From Rhodoligotrophos defluvii (GTDB lineage Bacteria > Pseudomonadota > Alphaproteobacteria > Rhizobiales > Im1): a stretch of DNA of 64,000 nucleotides. Numbering within the stretch: position 1 is the stretch's first letter; each line of letters opens with the position of its first letter. The translations under genes and the position numbers were made by a program. The notes under the pieces were generated by a model. It was given only the letters and a program-made list of their open reading frames with translations. It made no database searches and was not told the DNA's origin. Shown here in pieces: positions 9,147 through 17,987 of this stretch. The stretch covers positions 414,207 to 478,206 of the forward strand of contig NZ_SZZM01000003.1 of assembly GCF_005281615.1 (NCBI RefSeq), given 5' to 3'.

Positions 9147-9683
9147 TCAGTCCGGGCCGTCGAACACGCGATGGTGCACCCGGTGTCCGGCTCTGAGCCC
9201 GATCTTCCGGGTCAAGCCGCCGCGCACTTCCAGAACCGCCAGAACCTTTCCGTTGGACGGAATGAGATCCTCGGAAAACGGCACCGTGTTCGCAGCGATT
9301 TTGTGGATCACCCCATCCGGCCGGATGAAGATCATGTCGAGCGAGATGGGCGTGTTCCGCATCCACATCGTCACCTGGGTCGGCTGCTCCCAAAGGAACA
9401 GCATGCCGCGGTCCTCAGGCAGCGTGCTCCGGTTCATGAGCCCCTTTTCGCGCTCCGTCGGCGTCCGGGCGACTTCCACGTTGATGACCACATACCGATC
9501 GTCCGCCGCCAGGGTGAGCGTCTCCGTCGTCGCGGCGGTCTGCGCGGGCGCATCCGATGCGGTGGACTGCGCGCGTGCCTCAGGCCCGGTGAAGATCGCC
9601 CCGCTCGGCAACCACCCCGCGATGGCGAGAAGGCTCAGGGCCGCGAGCAGCCGAGTTGGCGTCGCGGCTTGCTTGTTCCACAT
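9147..9683 (-). CDS. DUF192 family secreted protein
   Basis: 178 residues from the ATG at 9683, with GAGGCG upstream. The start is a signal peptide (MWNKQAATPTRLLAALSLLA, cleaved near ARAQ). An upstream in-frame start would overlap the cold-shock gene. The mature part has the DUF192 pattern: VEVARTPTEREKGLMNRSTL, GMLFLWEQPTQVTMWMRNTP, LDMIFIRPDGVI, VLEVRGGLTRKIGLRAGH. The function of DUF192 is not established. It lies 10 bp downstream of the double cold-shock gene on the same strand, an arrangement I recall from other Hyphomicrobiales, and probably shares its transcript. It converges tail to tail with the AI-2E permease. Confidence 0.88.
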   Translation of the reverse strand: MWNKQAATPTRLLAALSLLAIAGWLPSGAIFTGPEARAQSTASDAPAQTAATTETLTLAADDRYVVINVEVARTPTEREKGLMNRSTLPEDRGMLFLWEQPTQVTMWMRNTPISLDMIFIRPDGVIHKIAANTVPFSEDLIPSNGKVLAVLEVRGGLTRKIGLRAGHRVHHRVFDGPD

Positions 9684-9693
9684 GTCGAACGCC

Positions 9694-10254
9694 TCATGAC
9701 GAGGACGGCGCTCCTTCCGCATCGGGCAGGGAGACTTCGGCCGCCATCAAGCCCTTCGGGCCAGTGCCGAACCTCACGAGAATTTCCTGGTCTGGGTGGA
9801 GTTCCGTGATCTCGTACTTCCGTAGGGTTTCCATGTGGATGAATATATCCGGAGATCCGTCGCCGAAAGTTAAAAAACCAAATCCGCGCACGCGATTGAA
9901 CCATTTGACACGGGCCGAGCGCCAGTCGCTGGTCGGCGTGACCGTCACATGCGTGCGCGGCGCTCGCGGCGGCGGCTGGATGGCTGTCGTCGTGTCGATG
10001 GCGAGCACGCGCAGCGCTTGAAAGCCCTTCTGCCGGCGGACAGCCTCGCAAATGACCCGAGTGCCCTCCAGGACGGCGCCATAGCCGTCCCGCTTGAGGC
10101 AGCTGAGGTGCAGGAGCACATCGGGCATGCCGTTGTCCGGAATCACGAAGCCGTAGCCTCGGACCATGTCGAACCATTTCACGAAACCCGAGATGCGGAT
10201 CACCTCGACCGGCGTCTCGCCGCTCATCTCGATTGCTTGTTGCACTCGTTCCAC
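9694..10254 (-). CDS. Double cold-shock-domain protein
   Basis: 186 residues with two cold-shock domains. The first is at about residues 20-85 ([29 protein letters not shown]) and the second at about 110-178 ([29 protein letters not shown]). Both keep the RNP1-like and RNP2-like aromatic patches, so RNA or single-stranded DNA binding is expected. The long start is a GTG at 10254; an ATG at 10227 is an equally reasonable start. The two-domain form of about 190 residues is common in alphaproteobacteria. The next gene, DUF192, follows after 10 bp. Confidence 0.9.
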   Translation of the reverse strand: MERVQQAIEMSGETPVEVIRISGFVKWFDMVRGYGFVIPDNGMPDVLLHLSCLKRDGYGAVLEGTRVICEAVRRQKGFQALRVLAIDTTTAIQPPPRAPRTHVTVTPTSDWRSARVKWFNRVRGFGFLTFGDGSPDIFIHMETLRKYEITELHPDQEILVRFGTGPKGLMAAEVSLPDAEGAPSSS

Positions 10255-10846
10255 GTGGCAAAGGCCCCCTAAGCCCGCAGCTACGCTGATCGTAGTTTCC
10301 CCAAGTCCCCCGATGAAGCGCCTTCGGCATCAACGCCGATCCAGGCGGCTCCTACGCAACCATACGACCCGCGATCTGCCCCTCAGCTCTCGCAGAAGCG
10401 CAAGGGCTGCAAACCCTACTCTTAATCCTCGATTAATAGTTTGGAACAAGTGGAGCGGCTTTGTATAGCCCTTCGCCTCCACCAGAAGAGAAAAAGGTCC
10501 TATGGCCGTTTTTATGCAACGCCAAGTGGAACCCGCCACCCCGGCTGCCCAGCAGAAGTGCGGAAATCCGGCCCATAACAGATACATATGCGATGCCGTC
10601 GACAACTATACTGGTGGAAAATTCCACTTTCCACCTCTAAATGAACTTCTTATATATTGACTTCTGGAGGCACCGTATCCCTGTTCTGCTGTGTTATTGA
10701 TTTGTTGTACATGCGGCCTCGACGCATGAGGACGTATTCCTGCCTGGCAACGAAAACCCCATTCCAAGTCCTGCACCTCCCGTGTTGCGTGAGCTCATCT
10801 GGCGTCGCATCCTGGCACAGGAGTGTATCTGAACGGAGAGCGTTGG
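10255..10846. other. 592-bp intergenic region, AT-richer than its surroundings
   Basis: This divergent gap between the cold-shock gene and the glyoxalase gene contains no convincing coding sequence. Short frames at 10330-10605 and 10433-10627 (minus) lack family signal. It should carry the promoters of both flanking genes. The stretch around 10590-10700 is clearly richer in A/T and includes a perfect interrupted palindrome, listed separately. Confidence 0.6.
10613..10635. promoter_or_regulatory. Perfect 8-bp interrupted palindrome, candidate operator
   Basis: GGTGGAAA (10613-10620), 7 nt, then TTTCCACC (10628-10635) form a perfect inverted repeat in an AT-rich part of the intergenic region. 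The centre-to-centre spacing of the arms is 15 bp, suited to a dimeric DNA-binding protein. No regulator can be assigned. Confidence 0.4.
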
Positions 10847-11266
10847 ATGAAATTCCTGCATACGATGGTCCGGATCAGCGATATCGATCAGTCGATCGAC
10901 TTCTATTGCAACAAGCTGGGGCTCGAGGAACGCCGCCGGAAGGAAGTGCCCGCCGGGCGCTTTACGCTGATTTTCCTCGCAGCCCCAGGTGATCAGGGCG
11001 GCGAGCTCGAACTGACCTACAACTGGGATCCGGAACCCTATGGGGAGGGCAGAAATTTCGGCCATCTCGCCTACGAGGTGGACGATATCTATGAACTCTG
11101 TGAGCGCCTCGCGGCGCAAGGGGTGACCATCAACCGCCCGCCGCGCGACGGCCGCATGGCGTTCATCCGCTCGCCGGACAACATATCGATTGAGCTCCTG
11201 CAGAAGGGCGGAGCGTTGCCGCCGCGGGAGCCATGGGCCTCCATGCCGAACACCGGCCACTGGTAA
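10847..11266 (+). CDS. gloA: Lactoylglutathione lyase-like (glyoxalase I fold)
   Basis: 139 residues from the ATG at 10847, with GGAGAG 7 nt upstream. It has the VOC-fold pattern of glyoxalase [20 protein letters not shown] at the N-terminus (metal-ligand His in LHTM), [12 protein letters not shown] (Glu ligand region), [18 protein letters not shown] (second His) and [17 protein letters not shown] (second Glu). GloA isomerises the methylglyoxal-glutathione hemithioacetal to S-lactoylglutathione in the cytoplasm. All four expected metal-ligand regions are present. It appears to be a single-gene unit. Confidence 0.88.
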   Translation: MKFLHTMVRISDIDQSIDFYCNKLGLEERRRKEVPAGRFTLIFLAAPGDQGGELELTYNWDPEPYGEGRNFGHLAYEVDDIYELCERLAAQGVTINRPPRDGRMAFIRSPDNISIELLQKGGALPPREPWASMPNTGHW

Positions 11267-11355
11267 AATACCCCTATTGGCCCGATTCTTGCCGCTCTTT
11301 GTTAGTAACTTATGAATCCGAGCGGGATTCAAAGGACAACGGCAAGGAGAGGCCA

Positions 11356-11475
11356 ATGATCATAACCCGCGCTCTGTCGGTCACCACCGCGCTGATCGTG
11401 ACGGCTGTTCTGTTCGCTATTGGCACCGCGCACGCCACCCATGCGGGCAACGCCGCGACAGCTGTCCTGTTCTGA
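11356..11475 (+). CDS. 39-residue small secreted or membrane protein
   Basis: The frame begins at the ATG at 11356, with AAGGAGAGG ending a few bases upstream, and stops at TGA 11473-11475. The peptide starts MIITRALSVTTALIVTAVLF, a single hydrophobic segment, continues AIGTAHA and ends ATHAGNAATAVLF. It could be an exported peptide (cleavage near AHA) or a one-pass membrane microprotein. The strong ribosome site is the main support. A 6-bp inverted repeat GAATCC/GGATTC at 11314-11330 lies in its leader. It is followed by tRNA-Glu. Function unknown. Confidence 0.6.
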   Translation: MIITRALSVTTALIVTAVLFAIGTAHATHAGNAATAVLF

Positions 11476-11596
11476 GACCTCGCCAGGCTGAAAGGGTCCG
11501 GCTCGTGACGTCCCAAGCGCATGCGGTTTTCCACGCAATGCCGTGGTGGACGCTTGCGCTCAGCGGCGAACGCCTTTAAGAAGGCGGCCGTCGCCT

Positions 11597-11671
11597 GGAC
11601 CCTTCGTCTATCGGTTAGGACGTCAGATTTTCAATCTGAAAAGACGGGTTCGACTCCCGTAGGGTCCGCCA
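11597..11671 (+). tRNA. tRNA-Glu (anticodon TTC)
   Basis: A 75-nt tRNA with genomically encoded CCA (11669-11671). The acceptor stem is GGACCCT/AGGGTCC, the D-loop region TCTATCGGTTAGGA, the anticodon stem CAGAT/ATCTG around loop TTTCA with anticodon TTC, and the T-arm GGGTTCGACTCCC. I found no second copy of its 3' end in this window, so there is no sign here of tRNA-mediated integration. Confidence 0.96.
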
Positions 11672-11818
11672 GGCTTTTCCACATGGTCTGGCATCGTACA
11701 GCCTCTCTGGCTGTCAGAAGATCGAAGCGATTGCACCAGCCGGATGGCTTATCCATCTCTTTCCCGCTCGACCATTGCGAAACCCGAACCTTGGATGGTA
11801 CGCCCGGAGCCTGAATGG

Positions 11819-12598
11819 TCACAGCATGGCCGCGACCTGCCGATGTAAGTAGTCTGCCGCGCGACGTGCTTCTGTCTGGTGGCTTGCCCAGACGTCCGTG
11901 TTTTTTCCGAGATATGCATCTCGCGCGCGGATGAGAGCTTCGGCAATTTGCTTGGGCAGGCGAGGAATAGCCCAGTTGGCGGCGGCGTCCTTGGTCACGA
12001 ACGCTCCTGTCGCTGCCGTCCGCCACATGCGGGCGAGTGTCAGCAGGACGTTCCGTTCGTCACCCGCCAGGGTGTCGAGCAGTGAAGGAAGCACGTCGCG
12101 CATGGCCCGACGGACGTGGTCATCAGGGATTTGGGGCAGCAGCTCCGCCGCGGCAGGACCGAGCAGGGCCTTGGCGCCCTCCCGCGCTTGCGCCAGCACC
12201 AGTGTGAGTTCAGGGTCCGCAACCGGCCTTGCAAGCGCGCCTGCCTCGAAGGCGTCCCGCAACCATTCGCCGTAAACGAACTCGCTACGCGGCGGATAGT
12301 CCGCTGCCTCGAGGTCGGACATGAGGAACACCACCAGCTCGATGCAGCGCGGGCCCTTGGGATCGACAGGGTGGCGACCGGAAATACGCATCAGAGCGGC
12401 CAGAAGGCCCTCCCGCACGGCATCAGTCATCGGATGTTCGATGACGACCAGCAGATCCACATCGCTCTGCGGCCGCAGTTCACCCGATACGGCTGATCCG
12501 TGGAGATAGACGGCCACGAGCGAGCCCTCCAACAGATCCCGTACGATTTTCAACGCGGCCAACGCCTCGGCCGGGGCTCTTGGTGTGTGCTCCTGCAT
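11819..12598 (-). CDS. AadA-like aminoglycoside 3''-adenylyltransferase
   Basis: 259 residues, the normal length for ANT(3'')/AadA. The nucleotidyltransferase motif GSAVSGELRPQSDVDLLVV supplies the GS and the two metal-binding aspartates. The C-terminal helical domain has NVLLTLARMWRTAATGAFV and KDAAANWA, close to the AadA family pattern. Such enzymes adenylate streptomycin and spectinomycin in the cytoplasm; activity here is inferred. It lies 20 bp downstream of the StrB-like gene, probably in one operon. Base use looks like the neighbouring genes, so this may be an old chromosomal resistance gene rather than a recent cassette; no attC-like site was seen. Confidence 0.85.
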   Translation of the reverse strand: MQEHTPRAPAEALAALKIVRDLLEGSLVAVYLHGSAVSGELRPQSDVDLLVVIEHPMTDAVREGLLAALMRISGRHPVDPKGPRCIELVVFLMSDLEAADYPPRSEFVYGEWLRDAFEAGALARPVADPELTLVLAQAREGAKALLGPAAAELLPQIPDDHVRRAMRDVLPSLLDTLAGDERNVLLTLARMWRTAATGAFVTKDAAANWAIPRLPKQIAEALIRARDAYLGKNTDVWASHQTEARRAADYLHRQVAAML

Positions 12599-12618
12599 GC
12601 TTTCGTCTTTACATGGTA

Positions 12619-13455
12619 CTAGCCGAGCAGGCGACGAGCCATCGCGTTGATTGTAAGGTCGATGGCAGCGCCCTTATCGTCACCGTCGCCGATGAACCAG
12701 GCCGCCGACAGCCCCGTCCACGCGATGATCCAGCGAAGCAGCCGCTCGGGTTCGATACCCGTCATGCTGATCACGACCTCTAGTCGGGCCTCCAGCCGGC
12801 CCGGCAAGGTGGCGAGCGGCCGGTTCGGATCGCTGAGATCCGGGTTCGTGAAGATGTTGGCGTAGTCGAAGGTCCGTTCGCCCAGCAGTCCATGGGGATC
12901 GATCGCCAGCCACCCTCGCTCGCCGAAATCGAGCACGTTCTCGTGGTGGAGGTCGCCATGCAGCGGCCCGACGGCGCGTGGAGCGCTCAGGAGCTGGGAT
13001 GCGGCATCAGCAGCGGGCGCAAGGAATGCACATTGTCGGGCGAGTTGAAAGAGCGGCTCGAACCAGCTCTCCAGCGGGTGCAGCACCGGTAGCGGGCTGC
13101 GCCGTGGTGCATGCAGCCGAGCCGCCGTTTCGCACAGGATCTTGCAGGCTTCATCGTCCCGGCCCGCCCGGGCAAGCGCCGCGAGGTCGCGGCCGCCCGC
13201 CGCCCGTTCCATGAGCAGGGCGTCCGTGGAGCAGGCGAAGATCTTGGCGGCGCCCTCGCCGTCCCACCATGTCATGAGACGATAGCCCGAGTGTTCATCG
13301 GGGATGCGCGCAACCTTCAGCATTGCGGGCAAGCCCTCTTGCAGGACAGGAGCAACCCAGCTGGATCGGGTGGTCAATAGAGGGCCGTCAGGGGTCAGGC
13401 GCCACGCTTCCACAAACGCTCTCACCTTCGGCGGGAGAGTAGTGTGCATGTCCAT
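12619..13455 (-). CDS. StrB-like aminoglycoside 6-phosphotransferase (APH(6))
   Basis: 278 residues from the ATG at 13455, with GAGGAGA upstream; the longer open frame lacks family signal. It matches the aminoglycoside/hydroxyurea antibiotic resistance kinase family. Visible motifs are the catalytic loop GPLHGDLHHENVLDF, the metal-binding AIDPHGLLGERTFDYANIF, and the N-terminal VLQEGLPAMLKVARIPDEHS. The usual StrB length is about 280. It would phosphorylate streptomycin; this is inferred from family. It sits between the ATP-grasp gene (32 bp) and the AadA-like gene (20 bp), all on the minus strand. Confidence 0.87.
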   Translation of the reverse strand: MDMHTTLPPKVRAFVEAWRLTPDGPLLTTRSSWVAPVLQEGLPAMLKVARIPDEHSGYRLMTWWDGEGAAKIFACSTDALLMERAAGGRDLAALARAGRDDEACKILCETAARLHAPRRSPLPVLHPLESWFEPLFQLARQCAFLAPAADAASQLLSAPRAVGPLHGDLHHENVLDFGERGWLAIDPHGLLGERTFDYANIFTNPDLSDPNRPLATLPGRLEARLEVVISMTGIEPERLLRWIIAWTGLSAAWFIGDGDDKGAAIDLTINAMARRLLG

Positions 13456-13487
13456 AGGAAATCTCCTCGGCCAGAGCGCGATCCTGC

Positions 13488-14687
13488 TCATGCCGCGCGA
13501 GGCTTCAGCCAGCGGATGATGCGTCCCAAATAGGCCATGATGGTGGGCTTCGGGTCGCGCCAGTCCCAGGTGACGTGGACGTCGGCACGGAAGGCGGCCA
13601 CCATGGCGTTGCATAGCCACCGTATAGCTCCGCCCGCCCCGACGAGGCCGCCTCGCAGCGAGAACCATAACCCGGCAAGATCGCCATAGGTCCATACGAA
13701 GCGGAGGCAGCGCTTGGGCTTCGGGCCGGATTGCTGCCCATCTTCCCCAGGCACGGCGCCGGCAAGCCGCATCGCCAGGGCCGTCAGCGGCAGGCCCGCT
13801 GCCTCCACAACGGAATAGTCCGCATCAAAGCGCGGGTTGATTTCGAGAAAGCACCGCGCGCGGCTTGCCTCGTCGAAGAGGTATTGGGCACAGCCCACGC
13901 CGGTATATTTGAGCGAACGCACGATCTCCGCCGTATCCTCGGCCAGTTCCGGCACCGGCGCTATGGTCACGCCTTCGACGGCGAGGCCGGTGCCGTCGGC
14001 CCTGTCGGTGCGCGTGTTGTGGATATGCAGGCTGTCGATGATCTCCCCGTTGCGCGCTGCAAAACACACATTGTAGCGCCCGCCCTCGAAGAAGCGCTGC
14101 AGCAGAAGCGGCCCGGCATCTGCGATATCCTTCGCGGGCAGCCTCTTCAGCGCCTCTTCCGAAGCCACGGTCACGGCCTTGAGCTCGCCAATCCGGGTTC
14201 CCGGCCGCAGCGGCCTGATCACGAGGGGAAAGCCGGTGGACGCGGCTGCGGCGTTCAGCGCGGGCGGCGTCTCTGCCACCGCAAACGGAGGGCAGCCGAG
14301 CCCGAGACCTCTGACGAGCTCGAGCATCGCGATCTTGTCGTGGCAAAGCGCGACCAGCTCGGGTTTCGGCATGACAGCCCGGACCCCGGCCATGGCAAGC
14401 CTCGCCAGAACATCCCGATCGGCAACAAGAGCCTCGAGCATCGGCTCGTTCACCGGCAGGACGGCGATCAGGTCCGGCGTCCGCTGACTATATGCCGCAA
14501 GTTGCGTGGCAAAGTCGCATGCCGCGGGCTCTGGCCCGTACCAAAGCTCGTCCACCGCCCGGGAATATTCCGCAAACGGCGCCTTGGAGCTCGCGCTCAG
14601 TACAACGCGGTAGCCCTGCCTGTGCAATGCCCGGGCAGCCGTTAGCGCCGGGCGGTGATTGCCGAGAATGAGCACTCCTCTGTTCAA
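13488..14687 (-). CDS. ATP-grasp domain protein (carboxylate-amine ligase-like)
   Basis: About 399 residues from a TTG at 14687, preceded by GGGAGCG at suitable spacing; a GTG four codons later is also possible, and the open frame extends to 14780. The N-terminal pre-ATP-grasp domain starts GVLILGNHRPALTAARALHR. ATP-grasp follows with the lysine loop FPLVIRPLRPGTRIGELKAV, the metal site ARCFLEINPRFDADYSVVEA, and a tail of about 90 residues ending near LGRIIRWLKPRAA. ATP-grasp ligases join a carboxylate to an amine or thiol; the substrate is unknown. It is first in a minus-strand group with the StrB-like and AadA-like genes. Confidence 0.8.
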   Translation of the reverse strand: MNRGVLILGNHRPALTAARALHRQGYRVVLSASSKAPFAEYSRAVDELWYGPEPAACDFATQLAAYSQRTPDLIAVLPVNEPMLEALVADRDVLARLAMAGVRAVMPKPELVALCHDKIAMLELVRGLGLGCPPFAVAETPPALNAAAASTGFPLVIRPLRPGTRIGELKAVTVASEEALKRLPAKDIADAGPLLLQRFFEGGRYNVCFAARNGEIIDSLHIHNTRTDRADGTGLAVEGVTIAPVPELAEDTAEIVRSLKYTGVGCAQYLFDEASRARCFLEINPRFDADYSVVEAAGLPLTALAMRLAGAVPGEDGQQSGPKPKRCLRFVWTYGDLAGLWFSLRGGLVGAGGAIRWLCNAMVAAFRADVHVTWDWRDPKPTIMAYLGRIIRWLKPRAA

Positions 14688-14895
14688 CGGAACGCGCTCC
14701 CAAATTTTCGCGCACGACGGGCATCGGCATGGCCGTCCCGGAGGCCATCCCGTGCCGCGGCTGCCGCAGCAACAAATCACATGTGGAATGCATGCCGCTC
14801 GTGGTCAGCGGCAGTATATATCACCGCCGCGGCTCGTCAGGCATCCCCGATCGCAAAGCCCTTGCGGATCGAAAATCATGGTCGGATCGATGCTG

Positions 14896-17883
14896 CTAAT
14901 GCAGATAGGCCGTGTCATGGACGCTGCCTCCTTCGATCTCGAGATAGACCTCGACTTGCGTCGTTTGCCGGCTGGGTTCCGGCCGCGACTCTGCCTCGGG
15001 CGGCGCATGGTCCATCTGCTGGAACTCGCCGCTGAGGCTCTCCGCCTCCGTTTGCGCCCTCGACAGAACCTTCGATTTGATCGGCTTGGTGAGCACAGCC
15101 ACCGACTGGTCGCCCCACAGCACCTTCACGACGGCTTTGCTGTCCACGGCCGCAGCGAAGGCGGCATCCCATTGCCTGGCGAATTCCACACCATGCACAT
15201 AGCGTTCGCCAAGATCGATGCCGCTCTGGAACGTCCAGAACGCGTTGCCATACCAATAGACGTCCGGATGAACCGAATATCCGCCCGTTGCCACCACAGC
15301 CCGATCGGCGATGTCGCCCGGCTCGGCGGGGGGCGGTGTGAAAATTTCCTCGGGGTCGACCAAAGCGCTGTCGCTGCTCGGGGGTAAGACGTAATAGCCG
15401 TCAGGATCGCTGTTGCCGCGGGCGAAGCCCTCCGCGACGGGAATGGGTGGTGTGCTGATCGCATACTGCCCCTCCCCCAGGTGATGCGCATCGGCACGGC
15501 CGAAGCTGAGCTTCCCATAAGTCGCGTTCCATTGGTTGGCGGCTAGTTTTGCCCGGTAGGCCGCCAGCTCTTCGTGAATCCCGAAGACGAACGACCAGTA
15601 GCGACCCTCGAAGAGATACGCCCTGCCCAGCACGTCGCCCCTAGTCACGATCCCTTGCTCTCTGATCAGCCCGGCCGTGGGCCCATTGATGACGAGCGGC
15701 TGGCTGTCGGCATCATCTTCGGCAGGTCCCGACCAGCGTTCGGGCAAGCGGTCCAGGCCGGCCATGTCGTAGAGATAGGCCTGCTTCGAGACATGACCCT
15801 CTTCACTGTGCCTGATGATCACAATCTCTCTCGCGCGCTCCCACAAGCCAGCCATCCGGCGGTGAAACGGCACATAGAGGCTATAATAGTTCTCCGGCGG
15901 GCCCGGCAGCTGTGAGCAGCATTGTCCGCCGCCCTTGAGCTTTCCGCCTTTTTCGATGAGGCCGGTTTCCGGGTCCATGTGATAGGCGTCGAGCTCGGCG
16001 CCCCGGCGCGCTTCGCCGCTGATCCAGTCCACCGTGTGGAACGTACGCTGTTGACCAGGCACGCTGCGCAGCGCCACGGTCTCGCCGGTACTCCTGATCT
16101 TGGTCACCGTCAGCGTGTCCTGCGTTACCGGATGCTGCCAGGTCTCCTTCGCGCCCGGCTCGAGATTGGCGAAGCGGCGCGGCACATCGCTGAAAGTCGC
16201 CGTCATGGGGATGGGGCTGATCGACTGCATCTCCTCAGATGAGGGCCCCGGCAGCAGCGGCGCCATGTCCATGCCGCTGGAGGGCGCAGCGCTTTCCGCT
16301 CTGCCTGCAGGCGCGATCTCCGCCAATGCCCCGCCGCCGCGCCGCGCGGCCACCGCCAGGGCGCCGTCGACCGTCAATCCCAAGGCACCGCCGATGATCT
16401 GCTTCACATTGTGATGGCTTATGCCCTGTTCGAGGTTGTAGACGCCGCCCACCACCGGAATTTCGCTGATGACCCAGTTCTTGAGAAACTGGAGATCGCT
16501 GACGAAATGGCGATGGGCCTCGGTTTCGGCGTCATAGCGCTCGACCAGCCGCGCGATTTCCTGCGTGATGGCCTCTGGCGAGAGGGGCCGTCCGACCTCG
16601 CGAAGGTTTTCCTTGGCCCGCGCGATCACCCACGGGTGTCTGCTCAAATTCTCGTTGAACGCCGCTTCCGCGTCGTGCAGAGCTGCGCGCGGGTAGAGCA
16701 CATGCGTCGGGTGCCGCTCGTCATGTTCGCAGCGAAGTGCCAAGGTGTGTCCCACCCCCGGCAGATCCGCCAATTGCAGGAACCGGTCCAGAGGGGTGGC
16801 GGAAATGGTCTCGGTCAGCCCGTAGGCGTGGGTCTTCGAGAACACCTGCTCCTCGTACTGCAGGTCCTCCCGGGAGTGCCCGGTCGCCTTCTGCAGGATG
16901 TCCAGTGCCGCGTCTACGCGGTTGAAGCGCGGCGGATGGCCGAAATTGGCCGTCCAGCGCTCGCCGAAATAGGCGAGCGCGTCCTGTAGGATCTCGTCGG
17001 GCGCCTCGCCCTTGGGCGAATAACCGCTTGATCGGGCGAGGTGGAACGCGGTCTCGACATAAGGATTGACAGAGCCGTGCGGGTTCTTCTGCCAGCTTTT
17101 CACCTCGTCCAGAAAGGCCCGCAGCAGCGTGGCACGGTCCTCCAGGCCCGGCGGCGCCTCTGTGGCCTGGCTTGCCGCCCTTTGCCTCACGATGCAGGCA
17201 AGCGAGAAGGCGGGCGTGCCGATCTTGTAATGGCTGTCGAGGTGGTTTTCCGCCGCCCATTCCGCCACCAGCTGCTGACGTTCGGTAACGCCGAGCCGTG
17301 CCATCCCCGGCACCTGCGCGAGGGCGGGATCATCGGCAAGCGCACTGATGGTCTTGCCCATCGCGTTGATGATCGTGCCCTGCTCGAGGCGCGGAGCGGT
17401 GTCGTCACCCTGGTGCCCGCTGGCGGGCTTGAACATCTGGCTCTTCAGCCACTCCCGCCCAAGCGCTTCGAGAAAGACTTTGCGCAGCGCAGAAAGCCGA
17501 ATCGGCGAGTCTGGATCAGCGGAAACCTCCTGCGGCCGCACCCTGCTGAACAACAGGGCCGCCTGGTCGAGGAAATGGCCCTCCCCGCGGGAGAAGATCC
17601 TGGCGAGATCGGCCGAGCCCAAGGCCATGCGGGCACCCAGAACCGCGGGATCGATGCGGAGATGGGGGTCGCTGTCATTGATCTCCTTCAGGGCACCGAT
17701 GGCCGATAGAGGCCTGCTTCGCTCCGCCTCCCAGTCAACCCAGCGCAACGCCATGCTGAGCTCGGCAAGGATGCCGCCCCCGGTCTCCTGTCCATGCGCC
17801 ACCGGCAGGGCCTGCTGGGCTTCCGATCCCTCGGCTGGCGTGACTTGCCTGTCTTCTTCGGGCGAATTGGGGCGATCCGTCAT
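14896..17883 (-). CDS. 995-residue orphan protein with effector/toxin-like architecture
   Basis: I do not recognise this protein. It starts at an ATG with AAGAGG upstream, has no signal peptide, and the first ~30 residues are polar and disordered-looking. Residues ~60-465 are mostly helical. A hydrophobic Gly-rich stretch at about 466-513 (FLKNWVISEIPVVGGVYNLE, then IIGGALGLTVDGALAVAARR) resembles the membrane-targeting segment seen in type III effectors and large dermonecrotic-type toxins. After a Pro/Ser-rich linker, ~560-995 looks like a beta-rich C-terminal region (FHTVDWISGEARRGAELDAY, PPENYYSLYVPFHRRM). No catalytic motif is evident. The DUF2793 gene lies 104 bp upstream. Secretion is inference only. 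Confidence 0.75.
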   Translation of the reverse strand: MTDRPNSPEEDRQVTPAEGSEAQQALPVAHGQETGGGILAELSMALRWVDWEAERSRPLSAIGALKEINDSDPHLRIDPAVLGARMALGSADLARIFSRGEGHFLDQAALLFSRVRPQEVSADPDSPIRLSALRKVFLEALGREWLKSQMFKPASGHQGDDTAPRLEQGTIINAMGKTISALADDPALAQVPGMARLGVTERQQLVAEWAAENHLDSHYKIGTPAFSLACIVRQRAASQATEAPPGLEDRATLLRAFLDEVKSWQKNPHGSVNPYVETAFHLARSSGYSPKGEAPDEILQDALAYFGERWTANFGHPPRFNRVDAALDILQKATGHSREDLQYEEQVFSKTHAYGLTETISATPLDRFLQLADLPGVGHTLALRCEHDERHPTHVLYPRAALHDAEAAFNENLSRHPWVIARAKENLREVGRPLSPEAITQEIARLVERYDAETEAHRHFVSDLQFLKNWVISEIPVVGGVYNLEQGISHHNVKQIIGGALGLTVDGALAVAARRGGGALAEIAPAGRAESAAPSSGMDMAPLLPGPSSEEMQSISPIPMTATFSDVPRRFANLEPGAKETWQHPVTQDTLTVTKIRSTGETVALRSVPGQQRTFHTVDWISGEARRGAELDAYHMDPETGLIEKGGKLKGGGQCCSQLPGPPENYYSLYVPFHRRMAGLWERAREIVIIRHSEEGHVSKQAYLYDMAGLDRLPERWSGPAEDDADSQPLVINGPTAGLIREQGIVTRGDVLGRAYLFEGRYWSFVFGIHEELAAYRAKLAANQWNATYGKLSFGRADAHHLGEGQYAISTPPIPVAEGFARGNSDPDGYYVLPPSSDSALVDPEEIFTPPPAEPGDIADRAVVATGGYSVHPDVYWYGNAFWTFQSGIDLGERYVHGVEFARQWDAAFAAAVDSKAVVKVLWGDQSVAVLTKPIKSKVLSRAQTEAESLSGEFQQMDHAPPEAESRPEPSRQTTQVEVYLEIEGGSVHDTAYLH

Positions 17884-17987
17884 CCACCGGCCTCTTTAAT
17901 GTCCAATCGTGCAACAACGGATCAGAGAGAGGCAAACTGCGGCGACTTACCGGCCCAAACATGCCCCTGCTGTGGCGCCAGGACGTC

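Noticed and set aside
10433-10627. A 64-codon minus-strand frame starting with GTG in the cold-shock upstream region
   Set aside because: A GAGG precedes it, but the start overlaps a palindrome and the product has no family or export signal; coding status is not supported.
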